Shown: in pieces, positions 27,940-37,091 of the stretch | Numbering within the stretch: position 1 is the stretch's first letter | Layout: every line of letters starts with the position of its first letter | Source: Candidatus Obscuribacter sp. | GTDB taxonomy: Bacteria; Cyanobacteriota; Vampirovibrionia; Obscuribacterales; Obscuribacteraceae | Assembly (NCBI GenBank): GCA_021772095.1 | Contig: JADYXR010000159.1 | Location: 148,129 to 212,128, forward strand | Direction of reading: 5' to 3' | Length of the DNA: 64,000 nt | Notes under the pieces: model-generated | What the model was told of the DNA's origin: nothing | Seen by the model: the letters and a program-made list of their open reading frames with translations, nothing else | The model's database searches: none | Program-made: the position numbers and the translations under genes

Positions 27940-30792
27940 ATGAGCGAAAAATCGTCCTATCCAGTCAATTTGCCAAAAACCGACTTCCCCATGAAGGCGA
28001 ACAGCTTCACGCGTGAAGTTGAATTTCAAAAAATCTGGGACGAGAAAAAGATTTACGAGCAAAACCTTGCCAATCGTGACAAGTGCGAGAAATTCGTCTT
28101 GCACGATGGACCGCCGTATTTGAGCTCCAATCAGATTCACATCGGCACGGCGCTCAATAAAATCCTCAAGGACATCATCACGAAGTACAAGGCGCAGCGC
28201 GGCTTTTACGCGCCATATGTGCCTGGTTACGACAGCCATGGTTTGCCGATTGAGACAGCTGTAGTTAAGAACGTAAAAGGTGGTCGCAACGCCATCTCCA
28301 CCGTTGAGCTGCGCGAAAAATGTCGCGAATTTGCTCTCGAAAATTTAAAAGGCCAGGAAGCCAATTTTCGTAGACTCGGCGTCTGGGGCGACTGGGCTCA
28401 TCCTTACGTCACGCTGAAACCGGAATTCGAAGCGACGCAAATTCGCGTTTTTGGAAAGATGGCAGCGGCTGGTTACCTTTATAAGGGGCTGAAAGCCGTT
28501 CAATGGTGCCCGAACTGCGAAACAGCATTGGCTGAAGCAGAAGTCGAATACGCCGATCACGAGTCGCATTCTATTTACGTCAAATTCGAAGTCGACGCCG
28601 ACAGCCGGAAAAAAATCCCGGCGTTCGTTCCAGCGTCAGAAAAAGTCAGCTTCGTGATCTGGACCACTACTCCATGGACATTGCCTGGAAACCTTGGTGT
28701 GGCCCTGCATCCCAAGTTCAACTACCTCTTCCTGCAAACACCTGAAGATGGCGTGCTTGTCGTTGTCGATGAATTGAAAGATGCGTTCCTTAAAGCGGTT
28801 GGTATCGCAGATGGTGACGTGAAAGTTCTCGGACAATCGGTCGGCAAAGAGTTGGAATTGATCGAAACTCGACATCCGTTCCTCGATCGGCTCAGTCGCG
28901 TAATCGTGGGCGACCACGTCACAACCGAGGTCGGTACCGGTGTGGTTCACACTGCACCAGGACATGGACCGGAAGATTTTATGATCGGTCAAAAGTACAA
29001 CCTCGGCGTTGTCTCGCCTGTCGATGGTCGCGGTATCTTTACCGAAGATGCCGGGAAGTTCGCCGGCAATCGCTACGATAAGTCGAATCCTGATATCGTC
29101 GAACACCTTCGAGAACTTGGCGTCTTGATGGGCCATTCGAAATACGGTCACAGCTATCCGCACTGCTGGCGGTGCAAAAAGCCTTTGATCTTCAGAGCGA
29201 CCGAACAGTGGTTTGCCTCAGTTGACGGCTTCCGCGAGAAGGCTCTTAAGGCAATCGACGAAGTAAAATGGCTGCCTGCTTCCGGCCGCAATCGCATCTA
29301 TACGATGGTAGAAAATCGCAATGACTGGTGTATCAGCCGTCAGAGAACCTGGGGCGTACCGATCCCTGTGTTCTACTGCAAAGCTTGTGAAAAGCCGCTG
29401 ATGACGACCGAAAGCATCAATAAAGTTGCTGACGTTTTTGAAACCGAAGGCTCCGATGCCTGGTGGAAAATGGAAGCCAACGAATTGATCGGTGATGGAT
29501 TCAAATGCCAGTGCGGTGGAAAAGAGTTCCAGAAAGAAACAGACACCATGGATGTTTGGTTCGATTCCGGCGTCACTCATGCGGCTGTAGTCGATCAACG
29601 TAAAGAGCTGAGAGGCACACCTTGCGAACTCTATCTCGAAGGCAGTGACCAGCACCGCGGGTGGTTCCAATCATCGCTTTTGACCAGCGTCGCCGTCCAC
29701 GGAAGAGCACCTTACAAGACGGTTCTCACGCATGGTTTCGTAGTCGATGAGAACGGACGCAAAATGTCCAAGTCTGTCGGCAACTTTGTTTATCCTGAAG
29801 AAGTGATCAAACAATATGGTGCCGATGTTCTTCGTCTCTGGGTCGCGTCGGTTAACTATACCGATGACGTGCCAATCGGCAAAAACATGCTTGCCCAGCT
29901 GGCTGACGTGTTTCGTCGTTTGCGCAATACTGCTCGTTATCTGCTCGGTAATTTGCATGATTTCAATCCTGCCACCGATTATGTTTCGTACGATAAGTTA
30001 GGCAAACTCGATAAATACATTTTGCATCGTCTCCAGAATGTTGTCACTGAAGTGACTGAAGATTTCGATAACTACGAGTTCTTCAAGTACTATCAGTTGC
30101 TGCAAAATTTCTGTGGCGTCGATTTGTCGGCGTTCTACTTCGACATCGTCAAAGATCGTTTGTACACCGCCAATCAAAATGCGCAGAGCAGAAGAGCTGT
30201 GCAAACGGCTTTGTATGAGATTCTCAATGTTCTGGTGCGCTTGCTTGTGCCGGTCACACCTCACCTCGCTGAAGACATCTGGCAGCACATGCCGGAAGCT
30301 CTCAGGCAGGGTGGAAACCTCGAGTCCGTGCTTCTAACCGACTTCCCGACACGTCAGGATAAATTCGTCAACGAAGAACTCTCCAACTTCTGGAAAGATT
30401 TGACCGTGGTTCGGTACACAGTCAACAAAGCTCTTGAAGAAGCTCGTGGCGCTCGCAAGATCGGCAGCTCGCTCGAAGCGCAAGTCGTGCTTCAATTCGA
30501 AGATGCCGAATTGAAAGAGAAGGTCTTGTCACTCGGTTCTGAATTGACGGGATTCTTCATCACCTCACAAGCAACTGTGGCTGAACAAGGCAATGGCAAG
30601 TCCGATGCCGGTGAACTGCTTTCGGAAAACAAAGAAAGTGGTTTGCATGTTAGCGTCTTCAAAGCAGATGGTGCCAAGTGCGCACGATGCTGGAAGTATT
30701 CGACTAAAATCGGCGTTGATTCGAGATGCCCTGATGTCTGCGACGTGTGCACTGATGCCCTGGCTGGAACCGAAAGTTGCTGCAGTCACTAG
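27940..30792 (+). CDS. ileS: Isoleucyl-tRNA synthetase
   Basis: 950 residues. Class I aminoacyl-tRNA synthetase charging tRNA-Ile. Visible features: HIGH-type motif IHIGTALNK near residue 67, editing (CP1) domain with FVIWTTTPWTLPGN, the WFDSG and GSDQHRGWFQSS motifs of the catalytic domain, KMSKS loop GRKMSKSVGN near residue 608, anticodon-binding helices, and a C-terminal zinc finger with CARCW and CDVC. ATG 27940 has CCGGAG seven bases upstream. The layout matches the common bacterial IleS (zinc-finger type). Transcribed alone. Confidence 0.96.
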   Translation: MSEKSSYPVNLPKTDFPMKANSFTREVEFQKIWDEKKIYEQNLANRDKCEKFVLHDGPPYLSSNQIHIGTALNKILKDIITKYKAQRGFYAPYVPGYDSHGLPIETAVVKNVKGGRNAISTVELREKCREFALENLKGQEANFRRLGVWGDWAHPYVTLKPEFEATQIRVFGKMAAAGYLYKGLKAVQWCPNCETALAEAEVEYADHESHSIYVKFEVDADSRKKIPAFVPASEKVSFVIWTTTPWTLPGNLGVALHPKFNYLFLQTPEDGVLVVVDELKDAFLKAVGIADGDVKVLGQSVGKELELIETRHPFLDRLSRVIVGDHVTTEVGTGVVHTAPGHGPEDFMIGQKYNLGVVSPVDGRGIFTEDAGKFAGNRYDKSNPDIVEHLRELGVLMGHSKYGHSYPHCWRCKKPLIFRATEQWFASVDGFREKALKAIDEVKWLPASGRNRIYTMVENRNDWCISRQRTWGVPIPVFYCKACEKPLMTTESINKVADVFETEGSDAWWKMEANELIGDGFKCQCGGKEFQKETDTMDVWFDSGVTHAAVVDQRKELRGTPCELYLEGSDQHRGWFQSSLLTSVAVHGRAPYKTVLTHGFVVDENGRKMSKSVGNFVYPEEVIKQYGADVLRLWVASVNYTDDVPIGKNMLAQLADVFRRLRNTARYLLGNLHDFNPATDYVSYDKLGKLDKYILHRLQNVVTEVTEDFDNYEFFKYYQLLQNFCGVDLSAFYFDIVKDRLYTANQNAQSRRAVQTALYEILNVLVRLLVPVTPHLAEDIWQHMPEALRQGGNLESVLLTDFPTRQDKFVNEELSNFWKDLTVVRYTVNKALEEARGARKIGSSLEAQVVLQFEDAELKEKVLSLGSELTGFFITSQATVAEQGNGKSDAGELLSENKESGLHVSVFKADGAKCARCWKYSTKIGVDSRCPDVCDVCTDALAGTESCCSH

Positions 30793-30794
30793 AC

Positions 30795-30858
30795 TTCCGT
30801 AATTAAACGGAACGTTAGCCCTCACCGAATGTGGTATCAAGGTTGAATGAAACCTTGA
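30795..30858 (+). terminator. Two hairpins downstream of ileS
   Basis: TTCCGT-AATTAA-ACGGAA at 30795-30812 and TCAAGGTT-GAATGA-AACCTTGA at 30837-30858 are perfect stems of 6 and 8 bp. Neither is followed by a strong T-tract, so termination is likely but not typical. Both lie between convergent genes. Confidence 0.5.
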
Positions 30859-30978
30859 ATCCTCACAATGTTTATTTCTGTCGAGAACGGTCTTGGCAGG
30901 ATGATAGCTGATAAACTCAGCTGACACGGCTACACCCTGGTATGGTGACTGGATCAGCGGCGGTTCACGCCGAAACGA

Positions 30979-31752
30979 TTACCGTTCTTGAGCCAGGTTG
31001 ATAATGCTCTTTTCGGTTCTGTTTTTAGTCATTTTTCGAGGCAGTCCGGCAATCGTGATAACCGACTCACCGCTTGAATTGGCGACGATCTTGTCTGTGC
31101 ATTTAACTTCGATTACGCTCTTGCCGCTGGCTGTGACCGTTCCAGTTTTAGCCAGCAATCCTTTCATCTGCACCAAGCAACCTCCAGCAGCTGACACGTC
31201 GACATTTTCAGCCGCGCCGGTGCATTCTATGGAACTCGTGTCAATTGCGCTGCATGCGAAATTGGGTCCTGTCACTCCATACACTTTCACAAGTGCGCTC
31301 TGACCGCAGCTTACGGCAACTAGAGTGGGCACCGTGATTGAGACTTTCGCTGTCGAGGCTCTGAAATCTTTGTCCGTAATGATATTAAGGGTGGTGTCTT
31401 TGACTTCGAATTTTATTTTTTCAAAACTATTTTTGCTGGCTTCGACTGAAACTTTCGACGCACCACCGACCGTGATTTCGGCTTCCAGCGCAGCGCTAAC
31501 GTTTACCTTGTCGAATTCACCGCTGACCCCTTGAGCCTCGCCGCTTTTAGCTGGCGATGTGTCTTGCGGTACGGCGGGCGCAGGCGGCGTCGTGCCATCA
31601 GTTGTCGTGGTCGTCGTGGTTGCGGTCGTATTCGGAACCGCTGTCGTAGTAATCACTTCTTTTTTCGGATTTTCAGGATGCTGAAAATCCTCTGGATTGT
31701 CGCAGCCACAGAGCGCGAAGACAGCAATAAGTGGAATGAAAATTTTTCGCAT
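30979..31752 (-). CDS. Lipoprotein with GIN-type (DUF2807) beta domain
   Basis: 257 residues from ATG 31752, which has AGGTAA about 8 bases upstream; the frame is open to 31797 but the lipoprotein signal starts here. MRKIFIPLIAVFALCGC is a lipobox signal with lipidated Cys17. A Thr/Pro-rich linker (Thr runs) follows, then a repetitive beta-strand domain from about residue 80 with alternating 'V.V.A...I.V' and Ser/Gly turns, the pattern of the putative auto-transporter adhesin head (GIN) domain DUF2807. Such proteins are anchored to the envelope; role unknown. Lys/Arg-rich C-terminus. Confidence 0.75.
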   Translation of the reverse strand: MRKIFIPLIAVFALCGCDNPEDFQHPENPKKEVITTTAVPNTTATTTTTTTDGTTPPAPAVPQDTSPAKSGEAQGVSGEFDKVNVSAALEAEITVGGASKVSVEASKNSFEKIKFEVKDTTLNIITDKDFRASTAKVSITVPTLVAVSCGQSALVKVYGVTGPNFACSAIDTSSIECTGAAENVDVSAAGGCLVQMKGLLAKTGTVTASGKSVIEVKCTDKIVANSSGESVITIAGLPRKMTKNRTEKSIINLAQER

Positions 31753-31821
31753 GATAGTTACCTGTTTAGCGCGAATCCTTGGCTTCAGTTTTATCATGCG
31801 ATCATATCAGCTCAGCATATT

Positions 31822-32494
31822 TCAGTACTTAACACTGCGCGAGGTTCTTGCAAAGGGATCTTCAATTTCGCTAGGTTTTGACACCCATTCATGGAATTTG
31901 GCCGCACCTACCGCTAATCCAGCCAAAACAATCGACCAGATCCCGGACCAGAAGAGCGTCTCGGTTCCTTTCAGCTTATCCGGGTCAGTAACTGACGATT
32001 GCGGGTCGGCAGGGTTGTATCGGATCTGGATCTTCGGCATGTATTGCTCCATTTCTTGTTCGAGCAATTCACTCAAGTTCGCTTTGAGCTTACCTGTCGC
32101 CGGGTCGACCAGGTCGGACGCGTCTGTTTTGTCTCTGATATCTGAGATGTCCGGCTTGACTTCGTCAGTGATGTCTTTCGAAACAGCCAGCCGAACAAAT
32201 GTCAGGCATGGTGGCAGCTGCTGACGATCGCGATATTTTTTTTCCATCCACTTCGTACTTATATTCGACATATGGTTTTGAAAATAAAATACAGATGAAA
32301 CTCGCTGGTGACAGTCCGAGAATGCCGGGAGGTCGAATCCCGTCTCCCCGCTCCACAAGCCGGGCTTCGGTAACTTTCCAATCCTTTGATCTGTCTTGCG
32401 TGTCTTTGAATTGATAAGAGAGCAGAAACTCCCACAAGCCATAACAAGCCAGGCAGAAAGCGAGGGGGAAGAACATAATCTTGAGCATTCCCAT
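31822..32494 (-). pseudogene. DUF3592-type membrane protein, split by an A8 tract
   Basis: Two overlapping frames together make one protein. The 5' frame (from 32494) encodes an N-terminal membrane helix (MLKIMFFPLAFCLACYGLW), WKVTEARLVERG and YVEYKYEVDGKK, then soon stops. The 3' frame (to 31822) continues with YRDRQQ, a 'KIQIRYNPADPQSSV' motif and a second membrane helix. DUF3592 proteins have exactly this order: TM, 'Y.Y.V.G..Y', 'V.YNP.dP', TM. The junction lies on eight A residues (T8 at 32236-32243 on the plus strand); seven would restore VDGKKYRD and a product of about 223 residues. It may be a true frameshift, phase-variable tract, slippage site or sequencing error. Confidence 0.65.
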
Positions 32495-32726
32495 TAACGT
32501 AATTCACTCCGTTCGACGGTGACCAAATTCTTGGCTGCAATGTGCCGGGTTGCCTGATCGCTTATTCTATCCTTCTCGACAACTCGATCTCAATTTGTGT
32601 GAACTAAACTGACGTCGAGTTTCGTTGCACCGCATATGGTGGTGCGCATAACGCGCACGTACTTCGTCGGTGACCTGTTTATTCTTGGTTTCGTGAAGAG
32701 CAACCTACTCTTCTAGATTAGCCGCC
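32495..32726. other. Intergenic stretch
   Basis: About 230 bp between two minus-strand genes. I see no ORF with an SD and no strong hairpin; it probably holds the promoter of the DUF3592-type gene. Confidence 0.3.
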
Positions 32727-33485
32727 TCAACTTCGGCGGCGGCTGCCGCCGCCACCACCACCACCACCACCGCCACCGCTGGATGCTCTAGCGAATGCGT
32801 TGCCTTGACCTGAGTAGGTTCGGCTGCGGGCGTATGAACTCACCGCTTGAAGTGCGGATTGCGCGTTATATCGAATCAACGGGTCCTTTGCGATCGAGGC
32901 CACGTAACCAAATTCGGCCGCCGCTTTTTGCAATTGGCCCTGACCCTGATAACAAAGTCCGGCATAGTAATGGGTTATTTCAGTGGGTTTTATGGTGGCA
33001 AGAACTTTGAGACCATCCAAATATTTCCCTTGTTTGTAATTCAATTTGACTTGCGTCATCGGTGGCAATGCCTTCGCCGGCGGTGCCGCCTTAGCAGTTG
33101 CCGGAGGACGTTTTGGTGGAGCGGCCATCGCAGTTTCACTGACTTCTGTTGTTGTCACCGCGCCACTTAGACCGGGTGTCGGGGCTGTACTTGGATCTTC
33201 ACCCAGTAAGTGGTCAACGTTTGGAAGGGTCGGTTCCACGACCGAAACTGCAGTCGCAGGATCCGCTTTCGAATCGATGTTACTTTCGGATGCGTTAGTA
33301 GCTGGTGCTTCCGTAATGTCAGTCGCTGAAGAACTTGCCTTCGCCGCAACCGCGGTCGACGTCGCCACTTGCTCAACCGATTCCGCCGCGTAAGCCATCG
33401 GAGTAGTCGCAAAAAACGAAATTGCCAGGCACAATCCGGACGCCCAGGCACGAGGCTGAAGCCGGAATACTGTTCTGCTGCTCAT
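32727..33485 (-). CDS. Secreted TPR-like protein with poly-glycine tail
   Basis: 252 residues. ATG 33485 has GAGG nine bases upstream. Signal peptide with likely cleavage after PMAYA. A long Ala/Thr/Ser/Pro-rich stretch (about 35-140) is followed by one to two TPR-like units (KLNYKQGKYLDGLKVLATIK; HYYAGLCYQGQGQLQKAAAE). The C-terminus has about eleven glycines in a row and the basic end SRRRS. The Gly codons form a GGT/GGC repeat at 32742-32780. Periplasmic or cell-surface location is likely. No family recognised. Confidence 0.7.
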   Translation of the reverse strand: MSSRTVFRLQPRAWASGLCLAISFFATTPMAYAAESVEQVATSTAVAAKASSSATDITEAPATNASESNIDSKADPATAVSVVEPTLPNVDHLLGEDPSTAPTPGLSGAVTTTEVSETAMAAPPKRPPATAKAAPPAKALPPMTQVKLNYKQGKYLDGLKVLATIKPTEITHYYAGLCYQGQGQLQKAAAEFGYVASIAKDPLIRYNAQSALQAVSSYARSRTYSGQGNAFARASSGGGGGGGGGGGSRRRS

Positions 33486-33606
33486 TGGGGTTTCGCCTCA
33501 TCGTCCAAAAGACATCTAAGACTAACTTACCCGTAGTTCTTTGCTACCTATCAGAAACCTTGCAATATTCACGATTTCTTCAAGTTTGAGTTGAGAGTTT
33601 CGACAA

Positions 33607-34506
33607 TTACTTGGTCCGACGACCTTTATCGATTTTGCGATTTCCAGGATCGCTCATATTGGTTTTTATCCAGTTGCCATCAGCGTTGACGCGTGTTTCA
33701 ACAGTCGGATTGCGTTGAGTTTGAACATTGTTGCCGGCGGAATCGACCACCAGAGTGCCGTAGAAATTCGCGGGAACGTCGCTCGGACCGATCTTCTTGT
33801 TCCAGTTCGCGGTGTCCAGTCTGCCAGTCTGATCGAAGACCTTCATCTGATAGTCCTTAACGACTTTGCCGGAGGGGTCGGATTCACGCATTCTGGTCGG
33901 ATAGAGCGTGCCGCGCGTGCCCTGCTCCATCTTCCACTCGTATTCCATTTTTGAACCATCAGGCATCGTCACTTTGGTCGGACGCAAGGTGCCATCAGCC
34001 TGTTTGTTGCGTTCGATTTCCCACTTGACGCCACCTTTGTCCGTGTAGCGCTCGACTGCTTTCGTGCCATCGGCGGAAGTGACGCGCTCGCGCAGCGTGC
34101 CGTCCTTGTCGGTAGCTTGATCGAGCTTGTTGCCGGCGCCGTCTTTTCGTGTAGCCTCAATGCTGGCGCCGTTATCCGCGGTCGTCTTTCCGCGCGCGTC
34201 CATCCGAAATTTAGCACCATCTTCTCGTTTCAAAACCAGAGCATTGGCATCAGAACCTTCAACGATGTCGTATTTTCCAAAAAACTTCTGAACGTTCGCA
34301 TCTTTGCTGTGGTCCAGCATGTTGTTTGCGACTCTCATAATTTGCTGATACTGCTGCGGGTCACCATGCGCCGCTTCCTGTAATGCGTCAATCGCGGGTT
34401 TCATGTTGTGCGCCGGATCCACGACACCCTTTTCGAAAGCACCGGCAATCTTTTGCGCCTTCTCTTGAACAGCCCTGTCCGGACCATCCCCTTGATTTGG
34501 AGCCAT
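33607..34506 (-). CDS. Unknown protein with DG-rich beta repeats
   Basis: 299 residues; ATG 34506 has GAGG seven bases upstream. No signal peptide. Residues 1-95 are helical. From about 95 on, a 15-20 residue pattern with 'DG' turns recurs (KDGAGNKLDQATDKDGTL, SADGTKAVERYTDKGG, QADGTLRPTKVTMPDGSKM), reminiscent of Rhs/YD-type beta repeats but without YD signatures. The end is basic (KIDKGRRTK). I cannot assign a family. Secreted toxin-like or surface proteins often carry such repeats, but no toxin domain is visible. Confidence 0.65.
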   Translation of the reverse strand: MAPNQGDGPDRAVQEKAQKIAGAFEKGVVDPAHNMKPAIDALQEAAHGDPQQYQQIMRVANNMLDHSKDANVQKFFGKYDIVEGSDANALVLKREDGAKFRMDARGKTTADNGASIEATRKDGAGNKLDQATDKDGTLRERVTSADGTKAVERYTDKGGVKWEIERNKQADGTLRPTKVTMPDGSKMEYEWKMEQGTRGTLYPTRMRESDPSGKVVKDYQMKVFDQTGRLDTANWNKKIGPSDVPANFYGTLVVDSAGNNVQTQRNPTVETRVNADGNWIKTNMSDPGNRKIDKGRRTK

Positions 34507-34691
34507 GGTAAAACCTCGTATGACGCGCCGAGGCGCGTTCTTGTATTAAGTGAGTGCAGCGAAGCTGGGGCAGTTAATACTGATTGATTCCCAGCTTATA
34601 AGTTTGGATATTGTGGCGCAAAGCTTTGCGACTGTCAGTGGGGAAACTACGTAGTCGGTTTTAAGGGTCAGTAGGTGTCGCCCGATGAACA

Positions 34692-36416
34692 CTACCCGAG
34701 TTGGCTGAGCCGCTCTTTCATTTTCTTGAGCGGTTCCATGTCGCCTCTTTTTGCAGCAACATCGATTCCAGTTTCGTAAGTTTTTTTAGCATCGTCCACG
34801 AGCTTCAGACTTTCATACGCTTTGGCTAGAACGAGATAACCGGCACTATGAGTAGGTTTTATCTCAAGCGATTTTTTCAGGTGAGGAATGGCTTCCTCGA
34901 ATCTCGAAAGTTCGACCAGGCAATCACCATAACCGTGATTGGCCAATTGATCGTCTTCATCAATTTCGAGCACTTGTTTAAACATGCCCATGCGCTCAAG
35001 AGTCTCTTTTTCTGTCGCTTTTTGCTGCTGTTCGGCTTGCTTGGTTTTGGAAACTTCCGCCGCTGCGATTTTCATGCGAATGCTCATCGAAATTGCTTTC
35101 TCGTCCTCGGCTTTTTCCTTCCAACCTTTCTCGACGTAAAAAACGGAAAGATTGGTGTGAGCCATGACTGAGTCCGGGTTCAACTTAGCCAGATATTCCA
35201 TCAATTCAATTGCTTCGTCGAGCTGACCACGACGGGACAGAATTACTCCGAGCGATTCGTAGGCATCTTCGTTCAATGGATCGAGTGTGAGCGCTTCTTT
35301 CAAGAGGTTGATGGATTGCCAATCGTCGGTTTCCTTCGATTCGTCTTCTTTGGCGAATAATGAAAGCGCCTCTTCGTAAAGTCCTCTGGCAATTTCGGCA
35401 GGTGACTTGGGCTGGTGAAGCGGCAAAAGTTCCACGGTCGCACTGCATGTGGTGCCGTCGATTAAAACCTCGCGAGTTTTACCTGGTGTCCGGTAGTCGC
35501 GCTTAACCAGGGCGAAAGCAACAAATTTGTTCAAGAATTCGGAGTAATAATTGGACTTGATCCAGCCGATAGTTTCACCGCCTGAATCGATTGGAGTATC
35601 GATCGCCCATGGTGTTGCCGGTGGTGGTGCGATTATCATACCGACCAGTGCACGCGATGGCGAGCCCTGGGTTTTCACTCTTGCCAGCACCTCCTGTCCC
35701 TGGAAGCAGCCTTTGCTGTAGCTCACCGCTTCTTCAGCCAGCGCTGTTTCAGCCAAGAGATTGTCGTCAGAAAAATCAACGCCAAGTTTCGGAAACCCGG
35801 CTTCCACTCGCGCGACATCCAGGGTGCGCTCGTCGAGCGGTTTTAAACCGGATGCTTCGGCGATTATGTTCAATTTGCTCGTCACTTTTTGAACATGGTC
35901 AGAAGAAACGATCAGAAGGAAACCTTCTTCACCGGTCAGCGACATTTTAAAAATTCGAACGGCGGCGTCATCAACGGTTCCCGATGTTGAATCTTTATCG
36001 AATAGTTCTCTGGATGGAACTCCGTCCAGCAGCTTTTGAACGATGGAACGACTCTTTGGTCCTTGCACGGTGACGAAGCTAGCCTCAATGGGTTCGAAGT
36101 CGACTTTGTCCGCGAATTTGAACTTTTCGAAGTGCTCTAAGATCGCCTCTTTAAAAGTGGTATCGCAGATGATGGCAAAATCATTCGCCAGTTTATAAAC
36201 TTGAAAGACTCCAACCGGTCGAGACTTCCTGTCGATCAGGCAGTTTAGATGCGAGTCTCCAACTTTGAGCAAATTGATGTCGTTTGTCGTTTGCGCTTGC
36301 AGGTATCGATTCGCGTCAGTGCCGAACACGCGGATGTAGGATAGCGGAACCTTTCCCCAGGCGCCTGTTTGACGCAAACTACTGGTGTCGAGGGATCTAT
36401 CGAGTTCAAGCGTCAT
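34692..36416 (-). CDS. YgfZ-like folate-binding protein fused to TPR domain
   Basis: 574 residues. Residues 1-330 form a YgfZ/GcvT-like domain with the diagnostic KGCFQGQE at 235-242 and an N-terminal 'GTDANRYLQAQTTND' region. E. coli YgfZ is a folate-binding protein that helps maintain Fe-S enzymes such as MiaB. Residues about 343-574 are four to five TPRs, which ordinary YgfZ (about 325 residues) lacks. ATG 36416 has AAGG nine bases upstream. The upstream gene on the same strand is an ErpA/IscA-type Fe-S carrier (109-bp gap), in line with Fe-S work. The TPR part may recruit client enzymes (inference). Confidence 0.88.
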   Translation of the reverse strand: MTLELDRSLDTSSLRQTGAWGKVPLSYIRVFGTDANRYLQAQTTNDINLLKVGDSHLNCLIDRKSRPVGVFQVYKLANDFAIICDTTFKEAILEHFEKFKFADKVDFEPIEASFVTVQGPKSRSIVQKLLDGVPSRELFDKDSTSGTVDDAAVRIFKMSLTGEEGFLLIVSSDHVQKVTSKLNIIAEASGLKPLDERTLDVARVEAGFPKLGVDFSDDNLLAETALAEEAVSYSKGCFQGQEVLARVKTQGSPSRALVGMIIAPPPATPWAIDTPIDSGGETIGWIKSNYYSEFLNKFVAFALVKRDYRTPGKTREVLIDGTTCSATVELLPLHQPKSPAEIARGLYEEALSLFAKEDESKETDDWQSINLLKEALTLDPLNEDAYESLGVILSRRGQLDEAIELMEYLAKLNPDSVMAHTNLSVFYVEKGWKEKAEDEKAISMSIRMKIAAAEVSKTKQAEQQQKATEKETLERMGMFKQVLEIDEDDQLANHGYGDCLVELSRFEEAIPHLKKSLEIKPTHSAGYLVLAKAYESLKLVDDAKKTYETGIDVAAKRGDMEPLKKMKERLSQLG

Positions 36417-36525
36417 TTGATTCAGCCTTTATTAGTGGTGACGATGCCGTGTCTAACCGGTCAAACATGCGCAAAAGGCGCGGCCTGGTAGCCGTCGCCT
36501 CATGCAATTAGTCTTCAGTTTCTAA

Positions 36526-36882
36526 CTAAACGGAGAAGGATTGTCCGCAGCCGCAGTTGGATTTGGATTGTGGGTTCTTGATTACGAAGCCCTTGCCTTC
36601 GAGACCTTGTTCGAAATCGAGCATGGTGCCTTTCAGATAAATCGCGCTCTTCGGATCAACAAAGACTTTGACGCCGTGTTGTTCGATTACGTGATCTTTC
36701 TCTTGTTGCTTGTCGAAGCTCAAACCATACGACATGCCAGAGCAACCGCCGCCGCGGATTTCGAGTCTCAAACCTTCTTTGTCAGGTTCTTCGGTGAGAA
36801 GTCTTCTCACTTCTCCGGCAGCCGACTCTGTCAACGATACGATTGAGGCTGGGGCTTCAGTGCTAGTGGTCGTTTCGGCCAT
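36526..36882 (-). CDS. erpA: Iron-sulfur cluster insertion/carrier protein (ErpA/IscA family)
   Basis: 118 residues from ATG 36882, which has GAGGTGA about five bases upstream; the frame runs to 36930 but lacks an SD there. A-type carrier fold with the three conserved cysteines: one in GGGCSGMSYGLSF and two in the C-terminal NCGCGQSF. These proteins receive [Fe-S] clusters from a scaffold and pass them to apo-enzymes. ErpA and IscA cannot be separated by eye, so the symbol is tentative. It is followed by the YgfZ-TPR gene; the two probably work in the same pathway. Confidence 0.9.
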   Translation of the reverse strand: MAETTTSTEAPASIVSLTESAAGEVRRLLTEEPDKEGLRLEIRGGGCSGMSYGLSFDKQQEKDHVIEQHGVKVFVDPKSAIYLKGTMLDFEQGLEGKGFVIKNPQSKSNCGCGQSFSV

Positions 36883-37091
36883 TGTGTCACCTCTGAGGTT
36901 GGGGCTGAGCGATCTTGAAATGTCGCCCACCTGCTATTCAAATACACTTTACCATATGACAACGAAAGTTGGACGCTTTCTTGCGAATTGTTGAGGACGC
37001 AAGAAGGCTTGTCAATAGCTCGTCTTCGAGTTTTCGGACAGGGCAAGTCTGTTCAATTGATCGCCCGCTTATCGATCAAAAAAATTCAGAC

